The notes beneath the pieces were generated by a model. The model had not been told where the DNA came from and did no database searches. It was given only the letters and a program-made list of their open reading frames with translations. This document shows positions 16,236-25,086 of a stretch of 64,000 nucleotides of DNA, piece after piece. Position numbers and translations under genes: made by a program. The stretch comes from Cupriavidus nantongensis (GTDB taxonomy: Bacteria > Pseudomonadota > Gammaproteobacteria > Burkholderiales > Burkholderiaceae), in assembly GCF_001598055.1 (NCBI RefSeq), contig NZ_CP014844.1, positions 310,001 through 374,000 on the forward strand, read 5' to 3'. Each line of letters opens with the position of its first letter. The stretch's first letter is position 1.

Positions 16236-17543
16236 TCACCGCTCCTGCCCCTGCCGCAACGCAGGCGCCACCGCACACGCCACCAGCAGCAGCGCCGCCA
16301 TGATGATCAGCCCGTTACGCGTACTTCCGGTCGCCTGTTCGATCAGACCCATCACCGACTGCCCGATGAATCCGCCAATCAGCCCGCAGGTATTGATCAG
16401 CGCCAGACCGCCTGCCAGCGCCACGCCCTTCAGCCGCGACGACGGAAACAGGAACACGATCGACTGCACCACGAAGAACATCAGCGCGGTCAGCGAGAAG
16501 CCCACCAGCGCCATCACCGGGCCGGCGAAGGCAGCAATCAACAGGCCGCCAGCCATCACCGCCAGCCCCAGGCAGAGCAGTCGGCGGCCGCGGCCCGGGG
16601 TGTTGGCATGGCGGGGCAGCCAGGCGGCGCCGATGGCGGCGGCAATCCAAGGCAGAGAATTGAGCAGGCCGATCTCCACAGGCGTGAGCTTGCCGTAGGT
16701 GCCGATGATGCCCGGCAGGAAGAAGATCACCGTGTAGATCGAGATCTGGTGGCAGAAGTAGATGAAGATCGCCAGCCACACCTGCGGGTCGCGCATGGCG
16801 CCGAGGAAAGAATGGCCGGCCTTGCCGGTGCTGGCATCGGCGGCTTCCGCGGCAAGGCGGGTTCGCACCGCCTGGGCCTGTGCCGGGGTCAGCCATGGCG
16901 CGCTGTCCGGTCCGTCGGGCAGCTTCTTCCAGACTACGGCGGCCAGGAACACGGCGGGCAGGCCTTCGAGCACGAACATCCATTGCCAGCCCTTGAAGCC
17001 CCAGATGCCGTCCATGGCCAGCAATGCGCCGCCCAGCGGGCCGCTGACGATGTTGGCGATGCAGACACCGAGCAGAAAGTAGCCCACCGCCCGCGCGCGA
17101 TCCTCGCGGCCGAACCAGTATGTCAGGTAGAGCATCACGCCGGGGAATAGTCCCGCCTCGGCCGCGCCGAGCAGCACGCGCATGATGTAGAACGATGTCT
17201 CGCCCTGGACAAAGGCCATCCCCGCGGACAGCAGGCCCCACGTCACCATGATGCGCGTGATCCAGAAGCGGGCGCCGACCCGATGCATGATCAGGTTGCT
17301 TGGGATTTCCAGGAAGGCGTAGCTGAGGAAGAACAGGCCCGCGCCCAGGCCGTAGGCGGCGGCCGAAATGTTCAGGTCGACGGCGATGTGGGTCTTGGCC
17401 AGCGCAATGTTGGTGCGGTCCAGGAAGCTGATCACGTACGACAGCACCAGCAAGGGCATAAGCTTGCGGAACAGTAGCGCGGTCAGCGGACGGTCGGTCG
17501 GCGCGGCCAGCGGCGGTGCGCCCGAGGCGGGTACGGTCTGCAT
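16236..17543 (-). CDS. MFS transporter, anion:cation symporter (ACS) type
   Basis: The ATG at 17543 has GGAG nine bases upstream; an in-frame ATG at 17558 lacks one. The roughly 435-residue protein has twelve predicted membrane helices and the ACS-family signatures SYVISFLDRTNIALAK at the first helix and the ARFWITRIMVTWGL region. ACS carriers import organic anions such as phthalate, vanillate, tartrate or allantoate. It is the third gene after the SDR and BKACE enzymes, so it probably imports their substrate. Confidence 0.88.
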   Translation of the reverse strand: MQTVPASGAPPLAAPTDRPLTALLFRKLMPLLVLSYVISFLDRTNIALAKTHIAVDLNISAAAYGLGAGLFFLSYAFLEIPSNLIMHRVGARFWITRIMVTWGLLSAGMAFVQGETSFYIMRVLLGAAEAGLFPGVMLYLTYWFGREDRARAVGYFLLGVCIANIVSGPLGGALLAMDGIWGFKGWQWMFVLEGLPAVFLAAVVWKKLPDGPDSAPWLTPAQAQAVRTRLAAEAADASTGKAGHSFLGAMRDPQVWLAIFIYFCHQISIYTVIFFLPGIIGTYGKLTPVEIGLLNSLPWIAAAIGAAWLPRHANTPGRGRRLLCLGLAVMAGGLLIAAFAGPVMALVGFSLTALMFFVVQSIVFLFPSSRLKGVALAGGLALINTCGLIGGFIGQSVMGLIEQATGSTRNGLIIMAALLLVACAVAPALRQGQER

Positions 17544-17662
17544 GTGCTTAGTCTCCATCGGCGGATACGGCGCTGCGCCCCTGGCGCGGATTTGCCATTC
17601 GGCCTGGTTGATGTCTTCGGTGATCGATGCCTGGCTGGGCCGCGCCTTGGCGGCCCAGCGGT

Positions 17663-18595
17663 TCAGAACGCGGTGCCTGCCGCGCCCTTGAGGTCGAGGA
17701 TGTCGCGGGCTTCGTCGGGCGTGGCAACGTCGATGTTGAGCGCTTCCAGCACGGTGCGGATGCGCGTGGTCTGCTCAGCGCTGGATGCGGCCAGCTGGCC
17801 AGGGCCGATCCAGAGCGAGTCTTCCAGCCCTACGCGCACGTTGGCGCCCATTGCCGCGCCGATGGTGGCCAGTGGAATCTGGTTGCGGCCGGCGCCGAGG
17901 ATCGACCAGCGGAACTGGTCGCCGAACAGGCGCTGCGCAGTGCGGTGCATGTGCATCAGATCTTCGGGATCGGCCCCGATGCCGCCCAGGATGCCGAACA
18001 CCGACTGGATGAACACCGGCCCCTTGACCAGCCCACGGTCGAGGAAGTGCCGCAGGTTGTAGAGATGGCTGATGTCATAGCACTCGAACTCGAAGCGCGT
18101 GCCGTTGGCATTGCCGATGCGCAGGATGTTCTCGATGTCCTGGTAGGTGTTCTTGAAGATCAGGTTGCGGCTGTTCTCCAGGTGCTCGCGCTCCCAGTCG
18201 TGACGGAAATCCTTGAAGCGCTCCAGCATCGGGAACAAGCCGAAGTTCATCGAGCCCATGTTCAGCGACGCCAGCTCCGGCTTGAAGGTGGTGGCCGGCA
18301 GCATGCGTTCTTCGACGGTCATGTGCGGGCTGCCGCCGGTGGTGATATTGATCACCGCATCGGTCTCGGCGCGGATCCTGGCGAGGAACGGCCGGAACAG
18401 CTCCGGGTCCTGCGACGGGCGGCCGTCCTTCGGGTCGCGCGCATGCAGGTGCAGGATGGCGGCGCCGGCGCGTGCCGCATCGATGGCGGCGGTGGCGATC
18501 TCTTCGGCAGTCACCGGCAAATGGGGCGACATGCTGGGCGTGTGGATGGCGCCGGTCGGGGCGCAGGTGATGATGGCTTTGGCTCGCTTGGCCAT
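17663..18595 (-). CDS. Beta-keto acid cleavage enzyme (BKACE, DUF849)
   Basis: The ATG at 18595 gives 310 residues, the normal length of the family. Metal-binding and catalytic strings are present: ITCAPTGAIHTPSMSPHLP at the start, ILHLHARDP (two His ligands), NITTGGSP and GLEDSLWIGPG (Glu ligand). BKACE enzymes condense a beta-keto acid with acetyl-CoA to give acetoacetate and a CoA ester, as in carnitine and lysine catabolism. The specific substrate is unknown. It lies 71 bases after the SDR gene and before the MFS carrier. The open frame extends further upstream but the extra part is antisense-like noise. Confidence 0.9.
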   Translation of the reverse strand: MAKRAKAIITCAPTGAIHTPSMSPHLPVTAEEIATAAIDAARAGAAILHLHARDPKDGRPSQDPELFRPFLARIRAETDAVINITTGGSPHMTVEERMLPATTFKPELASLNMGSMNFGLFPMLERFKDFRHDWEREHLENSRNLIFKNTYQDIENILRIGNANGTRFEFECYDISHLYNLRHFLDRGLVKGPVFIQSVFGILGGIGADPEDLMHMHRTAQRLFGDQFRWSILGAGRNQIPLATIGAAMGANVRVGLEDSLWIGPGQLAASSAEQTTRIRTVLEALNIDVATPDEARDILDLKGAAGTAF

Positions 18596-18666
18596 GGTGG
18601 TTCCCTTGTCGGTGTTGGTGGTCCGCACCGCGGATAACCCGCGGTGCAAGGAATGCGAGGGGCGCG

Positions 18667-19449
18667 CTAGCTGAGCGCCTGGGTCAGTCCGTCGACGACC
18701 ATCTCCTGCCCATGCACGCTGGCCGCCTGGTCGCTGCACAGAAAGCGCACCATGTTGGCGATATCGCGCATTGTCACCATGCGCCCCAGCGCTGCCTGCG
18801 AGGTGTAGTCGCGCGTCACTTCCTCCAGCGGCTTGCCCAGCGACTCGGCCTTTGCGGCAATCACGGCGCGGATGCGCGGCCCGTCGACCGCGCCGGGCAG
18901 CACCGTGTTGACACGGATGCCGTCGGCGCCCAGTTCCAGCGCCAGCGACTTGGTAAAGCCCACCACCGCCCATTTCGAGGCGGAGTAAGCCGAACGGCCC
19001 GGCATGCCGAGATGCCCGGCGGCGGAAGACAGGTTGACGATCGACGGCGAGCGGCCTTGCCGCAGGCGCGGCACCGCGGCGCGGGCGCACAGGAACTGGC
19101 CGGTAATGTTGACCGCCAGCGTGCGTTCCCAGTCGGCCAGCGACAGCGTTTCGACGCCGCCGGTCGGTCCGGCAACGCCGGCATTGTTGACCAGCACGTC
19201 GAGGCCGCCAAAGGCCTGGTCCACCGCCTGGAACAGCGCTTCGACGTCGCTTTCCTTCGACACATCGGCCCTGACGGCCACCACGCCCGGCAATTCGGCG
19301 CAGACGCGCTCCAGCTCGTCACCGGCCACGTCGCAGACCGCGACGCGGGCGCCGGCTTCGGCCAGCGCGCGCGCGATTTCCAGCCCGATCCCGCTGGCCC
19401 CGGCGGTGACCAGTGCGCGTTTACCGGCGAGCGATTCATCCTTCCACAT
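18667..19449 (-). CDS. Short-chain dehydrogenase/reductase
   Basis: This 260-residue classical SDR has the nucleotide-binding TAGASGIGLE near residues 16-25, NNAGVAG, and the catalytic YSASK with preceding Ser (SSAAGHLG). It is NAD(P)-dependent and similar to 3-hydroxyacyl dehydrogenases. As first gene of an operon with BKACE and an ACS carrier, it may oxidise a beta-hydroxy acid to the beta-keto acid that BKACE then cleaves (inference). The start is 95 bases from the divergent GntR gene, with a perfect palindrome between them. Confidence 0.9.
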   Translation of the reverse strand: MWKDESLAGKRALVTAGASGIGLEIARALAEAGARVAVCDVAGDELERVCAELPGVVAVRADVSKESDVEALFQAVDQAFGGLDVLVNNAGVAGPTGGVETLSLADWERTLAVNITGQFLCARAAVPRLRQGRSPSIVNLSSAAGHLGMPGRSAYSASKWAVVGFTKSLALELGADGIRVNTVLPGAVDGPRIRAVIAAKAESLGKPLEEVTRDYTSQAALGRMVTMRDIANMVRFLCSDQAASVHGQEMVVDGLTQALS

Positions 19450-19503
19450 GGTTTCAATCTCCTCGAAGCAGGCCGATGCCCGCCTTCCGGACGAAGATTA
19501 AAA

Positions 19504-19515
19504 CTGTGATCACAG
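19504..19515. promoter_or_regulatory. Palindromic operator between SDR operon and GntR gene
   Basis: CTGTGATCACAG is a perfect 12-base palindrome midway between the divergent genes. TGATCA-centred palindromes are typical of FadR/GntR family binding sites. It likely lets the adjacent regulator control both promoters. Confidence 0.55.
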
Positions 19516-19544
19516 ATCAAATATAGAGAATAACCCTATGTGCT

Positions 19545-20330
19545 ATGCTTCGCGGCATGAGCCTGAATGACCTTGTGACGCCTCTTGTCCGCCAGACCCT
19601 CAGCCGCGACGTCTACACGCAGCTGCGCGAGCTGCTGGTAAGCGGCCAGATGATGCCCGGCGAGCAAATTTCCCTGCGCAACATCGCCGCCGCACTAGGC
19701 GTCAGCGTGATGCCAGTGCGCGAAGCGGTGCACCGGCTGGTCGCCGAACAGGCCCTCGAACTCACGCCCAACCGCGCCCTGCGCGTGCCCCGCATGAGCG
19801 TCAGCCAGTTCGAGGAAATCACCAAGATCCGGATCGAGCTCGAAGGCCTTGCCACCGCGACCGCGGCCGAACGCATCACCGACGAGGAGCTGAAACAGGT
19901 ACAGGCGCTGCACCGCCGCTTTGCCGACGAGATGGCCAAGCGCAATCCTGACGGCGCCGATGTCATCGCCGCGAACCAGGCCTTTCACTTTGCCGTCTAC
20001 GCGGCGGCGCGCATGCCGATCCTGCTGCAGATGATCGAGTCACAGTGGCTGCGCATCGGGCCGATCCTGAACCATGATCTGCGCTCCGGGTCGAGACGGG
20101 TGGAAGAGCGGGTGGCGGTCAAGCATCACGACAAGCTGGTCGAGGCGCTTCGCAAGCATGATGGTGCTGCGGCGTGTGCGGCGCTGCGCGGGGATATCGA
20201 AAGCGCGGCGGTTTATATTGTCTCGGTGGGTGTTCTCGTGAATGCGGACAAGGCGGCCGAAGAGGCGGCCATCGCACTCGTGCCAGTGAAGCGGGCCGCG
20301 AAGGCCGGGCGCACAGGGGCGAAGCGCTGA
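19545..20330 (+). CDS. GntR-family transcriptional regulator (FCD domain)
   Basis: The protein has 261 residues (or 257 from the second ATG at 19557). The N-terminal winged helix includes GEQISLRNIAAALGVSVMPVREAVHRL, followed by an all-helical FCD ligand domain from about residue 90 (RIELEGLATATAAERI; ANQAFHFAVYAAA with a metal-type His). FCD regulators sense organic acids. Divergent placement and the palindrome at 19504 point to control of the SDR-BKACE-MFS operon. A Lys/Ala-rich tail ends the protein. Confidence 0.9.
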   Translation: MLRGMSLNDLVTPLVRQTLSRDVYTQLRELLVSGQMMPGEQISLRNIAAALGVSVMPVREAVHRLVAEQALELTPNRALRVPRMSVSQFEEITKIRIELEGLATATAAERITDEELKQVQALHRRFADEMAKRNPDGADVIAANQAFHFAVYAAARMPILLQMIESQWLRIGPILNHDLRSGSRRVEERVAVKHHDKLVEALRKHDGAAACAALRGDIESAAVYIVSVGVLVNADKAAEEAAIALVPVKRAAKAGRTGAKR

Positions 20331-20924
20331 GCCGCCCTTGGGTGAGCTGGACCAGGGAATTTTCGCCATACGATGGATTCCGTTAGTCCCGTGCCGCAGT
20401 AGATCGCCAGTCAAATAGTGCAGCAACATGTTGCGCACGGACTCCAGTCATGGGTCGTGCGAGCCAAACTGGCCAACACACTGCGCAGCGCCAACGACAA
20501 CTCTTTCGTCACTGCCGCAAGCCATCCCTTTGCATGTAACGCGGTGCGCTTCAGCCAACCGCCAGCTGAAGGCTGTGCGTAGCCACGTTCTCGTGAATGC
20601 CGATCGTGCGATAGCCTGGGGGCGCGTGGGCCTATGTCGAGATCCGGCATTGCAGGCCAAGCTCGTCGCCGCCGCTTACTAATGCTTGTTCTGTGAATAC
20701 CCGCATGCTCGTGCCTCACAACGATGAACAACTTTAAGGCTAGCCCTATGGATGCACGACCCAAGGTTGGTTAAACCTCGGCATCAGGTCGGCAAACTGA
20801 AGCCACAATGCAACCCGACCGAAGGCCGAGCATGACGGATTGAGTCTACGGCGGGTGTGGGAGGAACGATTTTTTGGCGATATGGCCACGACTGGATGAC
20901 CGTTACACGCGCGAAGGAGTACAA
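20331..20924. other. Nearly 600 bases without a supported gene
   Basis: Open frames such as 20428-20682 lack starts or recognisable content. An 18-base string at 20390-20407 (CGTGCCGCAGTAGATCGC) resembles 13911-13928. The final bases carry AAGGAG upstream of the ATG at 20925. The stretch looks like decayed sequence between modules. Confidence 0.5.
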
Positions 20925-21496
20925 ATGACGCGAACCGTTCTCGTAGCATCCCTGCTCGCGCTTTCCGCTACCGCACACGCCCAAAAAATTCCGGCGACCA
21001 TCATCGACAGTTGCCTGCTCGTCGACAGACCGTCGGAGGCTTCGATCTCATCGACAGTTGCCTGCTCGTCGACAGACCGTCGGAGGCTTCGATCTCAATC
21101 ACCCGGATTGAGGGAGAGGCGGATGTTATAGACGACGTGACTGTACCCGGTTACCAATTATTCACTCCCGGGGTCGCCAACAACATGCATGGGATTGGCT
21201 ACGCAACCAGCAAGCGCGGAAGCAACGACTTCATCTTCGTCGGAGCGAGCCGCGGTTACATCAATCGTGCAGTCGCTCTTGGAAAGCACCGACCCTCGCG
21301 AGTCGAGCAACCGATCCTTGCTGCCTACGCTCTGCTGCGCCAGCATGGACGACGCTATGTGTGCGTGATGGAAAGCAATGGAAATGGCAGCGCCGCCTTT
21401 TTCCGGTCAGCCTACGTGGGGCGGATCCCGTCGTCGAAAGGAGCGCAGTTTAGGCTGTATTACAAGGTGGCAGATGTGAAGAGGTTCAAGCAATAG
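20925..21496 (+). pseudogene. Secreted protein gene broken by a 47-bp tandem duplication
   Basis: The ATG at 20925 follows AAGGAG and begins a clean signal peptide (VASLLALSATAHAQ). The frame is lost at an exact 47-base tandem repeat (21003-21096); 47 is not a multiple of three, so translation shifts and ends at 21131. The downstream part stays open to 21496 in the other frame. Removing one repeat copy restores a continuous 174-residue protein whose C-terminus reads YVCVMESNGNGSAAFFRSAY and FRLYYKVADVKRFKQ. Family unknown. A frameshifted relative lies at 15859-15995. Unless reading is phase variable, the gene is inactive. Confidence 0.85.
21003..21096. repeat. Exact 47-bp tandem duplication inside the secreted-protein gene
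   Basis: Copy one is 21003-21049 and copy two 21050-21096, identical at all 47 positions, each starting ATCGACAGTT and ending CGATCTC. Perfect identity suggests a very recent event. It shifts the frame of the gene. Confidence 0.95.
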
Positions 21497-21746
21497 ATAG
21501 GGAGATGCGTGGAGAGCGAGATGATAGATAACCCCTTGGTATTCACTTATTCTGAATTGTAAGTTCGAGGTTGTGCCAGAATTCGGATCGAATACCCACC
21601 GCCGATTCGATGGAAATGCTCTACGTCGGTAACCAAGGAAATCTGGTTTCGGAAGATTCGATCCAGGTTCACACAAACCTGCGATTTGGCGGGATTCCAA
21701 TGGTACGGTCACACTTTTCGAAACGTTGATCCAATCGGTTGCCTGA
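21497..21746. other. Intergenic region upstream of a lipoprotein pair
   Basis: This 250-base region has no supported gene. It should hold the promoter for the following two lipoprotein genes. Composition is A/T-shifted compared with the core genes. Confidence 0.4.
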
Positions 21747-22157
21747 ATGAAATCTTCATGTTCTTTCCATTTTGTGTGTATCGGAATTGCCGCAGGATGC
21801 TGCCTGGCGCTTGCTGCCTGTGCCCCAATGGTTGCGACAACACCTTCGACCATCGAGGCCACGCAGCCAAACACCGCCAGCCGACGCATCCAGATCCTGA
21901 CACCTGCCACCATCAAACTAGACACTGGCTATTCCCGTACGCTGCCTGAAAAGTCAGTCTGGTCGAAAGCAGGCCGCGTTCCACAGGGCGATGTCTTCCG
22001 GCCCGTCGGCACCATCTTCACAATCGAAGGCCGCCAGGTACACGAAGCCTACCTGGTCATCCATAACCAGACCCTGGTGGGCTTCTATTTGCCCGGGGAA
22101 CAGAACTATTCCCCGCTATCCACAGCAGTACCTTTGAACTTGGGAGAATCAGAATGA
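21747..22157 (+). CDS. Small lipoprotein of unknown function
   Basis: The 136-residue protein has a lipoprotein signal ending LALAAC. The mature part has a Thr-rich linker, then the patch DTGYSRTLPEKSVWSKAG and FTIEGRQVHEAYLVI, a conserved-looking beta-rich domain I cannot place in a characterised family. The gene overlaps the next lipoprotein gene by four bases (ATGA), so the two are made together. Both are probably envelope proteins. Confidence 0.7.
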   Translation: MKSSCSFHFVCIGIAAGCCLALAACAPMVATTPSTIEATQPNTASRRIQILTPATIKLDTGYSRTLPEKSVWSKAGRVPQGDVFRPVGTIFTIEGRQVHEAYLVIHNQTLVGFYLPGEQNYSPLSTAVPLNLGESE

Positions 22158-22612
22158 AACGGGTCGCACGCATGCTGATCGCAGGACTGGCCGTGTCGTC
22201 ACTGCTGGCCGGGTGTGCTTCCGGCGTAAAACACGCCGAAATGGAGGCGTCGATTCCGACGCTGAAGCAGGGTGACGGCCGGGTCTACTTCCTGCGCTCG
22301 GCATCGATGTTCGGCGCGGCGATCCAACCGGATCTGCGTCTGAACAATGAGGTAGTGGGCGAGTCCAAGCCCGGCGGTTTCTTCTTTGTGGATCGTCCGG
22401 CCGGCAAGTACGTGGCGTCGGCTTCGACCGAAACCGAAAAGACGCTGAGCTTCGTGCTGGACGCCGGCGAGACGAAATACGTGCGCAGTTCACCGTCGAT
22501 GGGCTTGATGGTGGGCCGCGTCGTGCTGGAACTCGAGACGCCTGAGAAGGCCAAGGCAGATCTCGCATCGCTGAGCTACACCGGCGACGTAGTCAAGGCG
22601 CCGGCGAAGTAA
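22154..22612 (+). CDS. DUF2846-type lipoprotein
   Basis: The 152-residue protein has a lipoprotein signal with LLAGC. The body (GDGRVYFLRSASMFGAA, LNNEVVGESKPGGFFFVD, PAGKYVASASTETEKTLSF) matches the DUF2846 pattern of small outer-surface or periplasmic lipoproteins. Function is unknown for the family. It starts inside the end of the preceding lipoprotein gene. Confidence 0.8.
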   Translation: MKRVARMLIAGLAVSSLLAGCASGVKHAEMEASIPTLKQGDGRVYFLRSASMFGAAIQPDLRLNNEVVGESKPGGFFFVDRPAGKYVASASTETEKTLSFVLDAGETKYVRSSPSMGLMVGRVVLELETPEKAKADLASLSYTGDVVKAPAK

Positions 22613-22621
22613 GCGGCGCGG

Positions 22622-22648
22622 CGGCTCCCCCCAAAGTCCGTGGGGAGC
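22622..22648. terminator. Hairpin after the lipoprotein pair
   Basis: GGCTCCCC and GGGGAGCC form a perfect 8-bp stem with an 11-base loop just after the stop at 22612. There is no T-run, so intrinsic termination is uncertain. Confidence 0.4.
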
Positions 22649-22724
22649 CCCGGAGCTAAGCGTTTGCGTAAAGCGGGGAGCGGCGATATTGGTGGAAGAG
22701 CCCCGGAATTCTCTCAGGTTCGCC

Positions 22725-23123
22725 TCAAGTCAAACAAGCCGCATTAACCACCCCCACCGACAACGAAATCACCCCCATCACCGCCCCCACCCCCCGGTTA
22801 TCGCTGGAAATCGCTTCACTGACACCCCCCAGCGCCCGCGCCGCCACCAGGTAAGCCACCACCTGCACCGCAAAGGCCCCAAACGCCCACAGCAAGAACA
22901 TCGCAAACGTAGCGTTGTGCTGAATGCTCGACGACAGCGTCAGCGAGAACCCCAGCACCGCCCCACCCAGCGACAATGCCGCCGCGATATTGCCCTCGCG
23001 GATCAGCGTGAATTCCCGATGCGGCGTGACCCGCGTATAGACCAGCAGGAACAACCCCAGCATGGCAAAGCTGGTGACGATGTAGATCAGGTAGGCAAGC
23101 GCCGGGTGCATGGTGTTGACCAT
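22725..23123 (-). CDS. DUF350 (YjfL/UPF0719-type) membrane protein
   Basis: The 132-residue protein has four hydrophobic helices (LAYLIYIVTSFAMLGLFLLV, NIAAALSLGGAVLGFSLTL, a third near 75-95, and VMGVISLSVGVVNAACL). It matches DUF350, a family with an internal repeat of two-helix units. DUF350 genes recur beside ATP-grasp amidoligases of the YgiC/YjfC group. Here it is the last gene of the set hss-gsp-DUF1190-DUF350, 61 bases after the DUF1190 gene. A role in the membrane with the ligase products is inferred. Confidence 0.88.
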   Translation of the reverse strand: MVNTMHPALAYLIYIVTSFAMLGLFLLVYTRVTPHREFTLIREGNIAAALSLGGAVLGFSLTLSSSIQHNATFAMFLLWAFGAFAVQVVAYLVAARALGGVSEAISSDNRGVGAVMGVISLSVGVVNAACLT

Positions 23124-23184
23124 TGGATGGACTCGTTGTCGGTTGTCAGGGTTTGCGTGCGAGAAAGCGTCAAGCAGATGGCAT

Positions 23185-23907
23185 TCAGCCGCCGCCGGAG
23201 CGCCCGGAGCTGCCGAAGCGGCTGGTGAAGCCGCCGCGCGATACCACCGGTGCGCGCGATACGGCGGCGGAGCGCATGGTCAGGCCCATGGAGCGTCCGC
23301 CGCTGAGCGAGCTGCGGCGCACCGTGGCTTCTTCGACCATGGCGGCGCGTGGCGTGGCGTTGGTGAAGGATTGTGTGGGCGTGCCGTTACGATCGTAGGC
23401 CTGCAGCGGGCGCAGCGGGCCGGATGTCATATCGCGCTGGGTCTGGGTGCCGTTGGGGTGGTAGACGGTGCCGCTGGCGGTGTAGTACGGCCCGTACCAG
23501 CGCGCGTAGTACGCGCTGCTGCTGTGCGTGGTGCCGGCGCCTGCGGTTTCGCTGGCGGGGGCGTTGAGGCTGGAGCTGTAGATGGTGCTGGGGTCGTCGA
23601 GCGGCACGCTTTCGCAGTCGTTGGGCGTGTTCCAGTCGGCCTCGCAGTCTTCCAGCGTGGCGTAGCTGGCGCGGCGCACGGTGACGCCGGGATCGTCGTC
23701 GGCGTCGTCGCTGCAGGAGCCGAGCACGGCCACGCCGGCGACCACGGCGCAGGCGCCGACGATCCACAGCGCGGGCGAGCCGCCCTGCTTTTTCTGTTCG
23801 GCCTGGTAGGCGGCGACGCGCGGCGACGGGCCGCCGGAGCCGCCCCTGCCCGGCATGTATGGGCTGCCGTACTTGGAGCGTTTGGTGCCCTTCTTCTTGT
23901 TGGCCAT
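23185..23907 (-). CDS. DUF1190 (YgiB-like) protein
   Basis: The 240-residue protein begins with a basic stretch (MANKKKGTKRSKYGSPYMPG), then one hydrophobic segment (LWIVGACAVVAGVAVLGSC) that may be a lipoprotein-like signal. It continues with the DUF1190 region (ATLEDCEADWNTPNDCESVP) and a Ser/Gly/Tyr-rich tail (SSAYYARWYGPYY; RSGGG end). In E. coli ygiB stands beside ygiC, a glutathionylspermidine-synthase-like gene; the same pairing occurs here, three bases after the ligase stop. Function is unknown. Confidence 0.87.
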   Translation of the reverse strand: MANKKKGTKRSKYGSPYMPGRGGSGGPSPRVAAYQAEQKKQGGSPALWIVGACAVVAGVAVLGSCSDDADDDPGVTVRRASYATLEDCEADWNTPNDCESVPLDDPSTIYSSSLNAPASETAGAGTTHSSSAYYARWYGPYYTASGTVYHPNGTQTQRDMTSGPLRPLQAYDRNGTPTQSFTNATPRAAMVEEATVRRSSLSGGRSMGLTMRSAAVSRAPVVSRGGFTSRFGSSGRSGGG

Positions 23908-23910
23908 GGC

Positions 23911-25086
23911 TTACGCGTGGGTGAAGTAGTGAGGGACGAAGAAGCTGGTGTTCTTGGCGATGGGCCCGGACTCTTCGCGCACGCACAGGCCGCTGGGCAC
24001 GTCGTCGACGATCCAGACGCCCAGCGTGGTGTAGCGCCCGTCAAAGCGCCGCGCCGGTTCGTAGGCCTGGTAGATGAAGCCTTCCTCGCCATACTCGCCG
24101 GGGTTGTGGACGCGGTCGCCTTCCGGGGTGAGCAGCGTCACGCTTTCGCCTTCGCGCGACAGGAAGGGCTTTTTCGCGTGCGGACGGCCGGCGAAGTGGC
24201 CGGGGTCGAAGCTGGCTTCGATCAGGTTGGGATGTCCGGGGAACAGGTCCCACAGGATCGGCAGGATGGCCTTGTTGGAAAGCACCGCCTTCCACGGCGG
24301 CTCGACCCAGCGCACGGGGCTGTGCGCCAGCTGGTCGCGGTAGTCGGAGGTGGCCATCCATTCCCACGGGTACAGCTTGAACGCGACTTCGATCGGCACG
24401 TTGTCGGCGTCGTAGAAGTTGCCGCGGCCGTCGGTGCCGATGTCTTGCAGGTCGATCAGCTTGACGGACCAGCCAGCCTGCAGCGCGGTGTCCATCAGGT
24501 ACTCGGTATTGCAGACGTCTTCCTGGCTGTCGAACATGCAGGCGAGGTGCAGCAGGCTGGCGTTGCGGTAGTGGTTGCGCAGCCATTGCCAGCGCGCCAC
24601 CAGGGCGTCGTGCAGGCTGTTGAACTGGTCGGCTTGCGGCTGCACGGCGTCTTTCCAGTGCCACTGGGCGACGGCGGATTCGATCAGCGAGGTCGGGGTG
24701 TCGGCGTTGAACTCATATAGCTTTGGCACGCCGTGCGGGTCCAGCGTCATGTCGAAGCGGCCGAACAGCGTGGGTTCGTCGCGGTCCCACGAGGTGCGGA
24801 TCAGTTGCGCGAAGTCCCGGTCGATCGCCAGGCGCGCGAACAGGTCGTGGTCGATCACGTGCTGCACGGCTTCCAGGCAGCGTTGGTTCAGGTCGTACGC
24901 GGCGGCGTAGAGCGTTTCCACCTCATGCTTGCTGAACGCGTAGGCGGCGTCTTCGCGCCAGTAGAAGAAGGTGTGGTCATCGACTTCGCGCGGGACGTTG
25001 AACTCGTCCAGCGAATGGAAGTGGAAGCCCACCTTCTCGAGTTCGCGCGGCCAGTTGCGGCGCGGAGTTTGCGGGATGCGTTGCAT
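23911..25086 (-). CDS. Glutathionylspermidine synthase-like ATP-grasp ligase (YgiC/YjfC type)
   Basis: The true start is the ATG at 25086, overlapping the upstream stop as TGATG, giving 391 residues, normal for the stand-alone synthetase domain. Family strings include FGRFDMTLDPHGVPKLYEFNAD, QEDVCNTEYLMDTA and SNKAILPILWDLFPGHPNL, the ATP-grasp core that ligates a carboxylate to a polyamine amine. Stand-alone YgiC/YjfC proteins lack the amidase domain of Gsp and their acceptor is not firmly known. Coupling to a homospermidine synthase gene suggests homospermidine or a related amine as substrate (inference). Confidence 0.9.
   Translation of the reverse strand: MQRIPQTPRRNWPRELEKVGFHFHSLDEFNVPREVDDHTFFYWREDAAYAFSKHEVETLYAAAYDLNQRCLEAVQHVIDHDLFARLAIDRDFAQLIRTSWDRDEPTLFGRFDMTLDPHGVPKLYEFNADTPTSLIESAVAQWHWKDAVQPQADQFNSLHDALVARWQWLRNHYRNASLLHLACMFDSQEDVCNTEYLMDTALQAGWSVKLIDLQDIGTDGRGNFYDADNVPIEVAFKLYPWEWMATSDYRDQLAHSPVRWVEPPWKAVLSNKAILPILWDLFPGHPNLIEASFDPGHFAGRPHAKKPFLSREGESVTLLTPEGDRVHNPGEYGEEGFIYQAYEPARRFDGRYTTLGVWIVDDVPSGLCVREESGPIAKNTSFFVPHYFTHA

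Noticed and set aside
20428..20682. A short plus-strand frame after the GntR gene
   Set aside because: No start context, no recognisable content, low-complexity; treated as decayed intergenic sequence.
21407..21925. A 172-residue minus-strand frame over the lipoprotein start
   Set aside because: The plus-strand lipoprotein with a clear lipobox and coupled successor is better supported.
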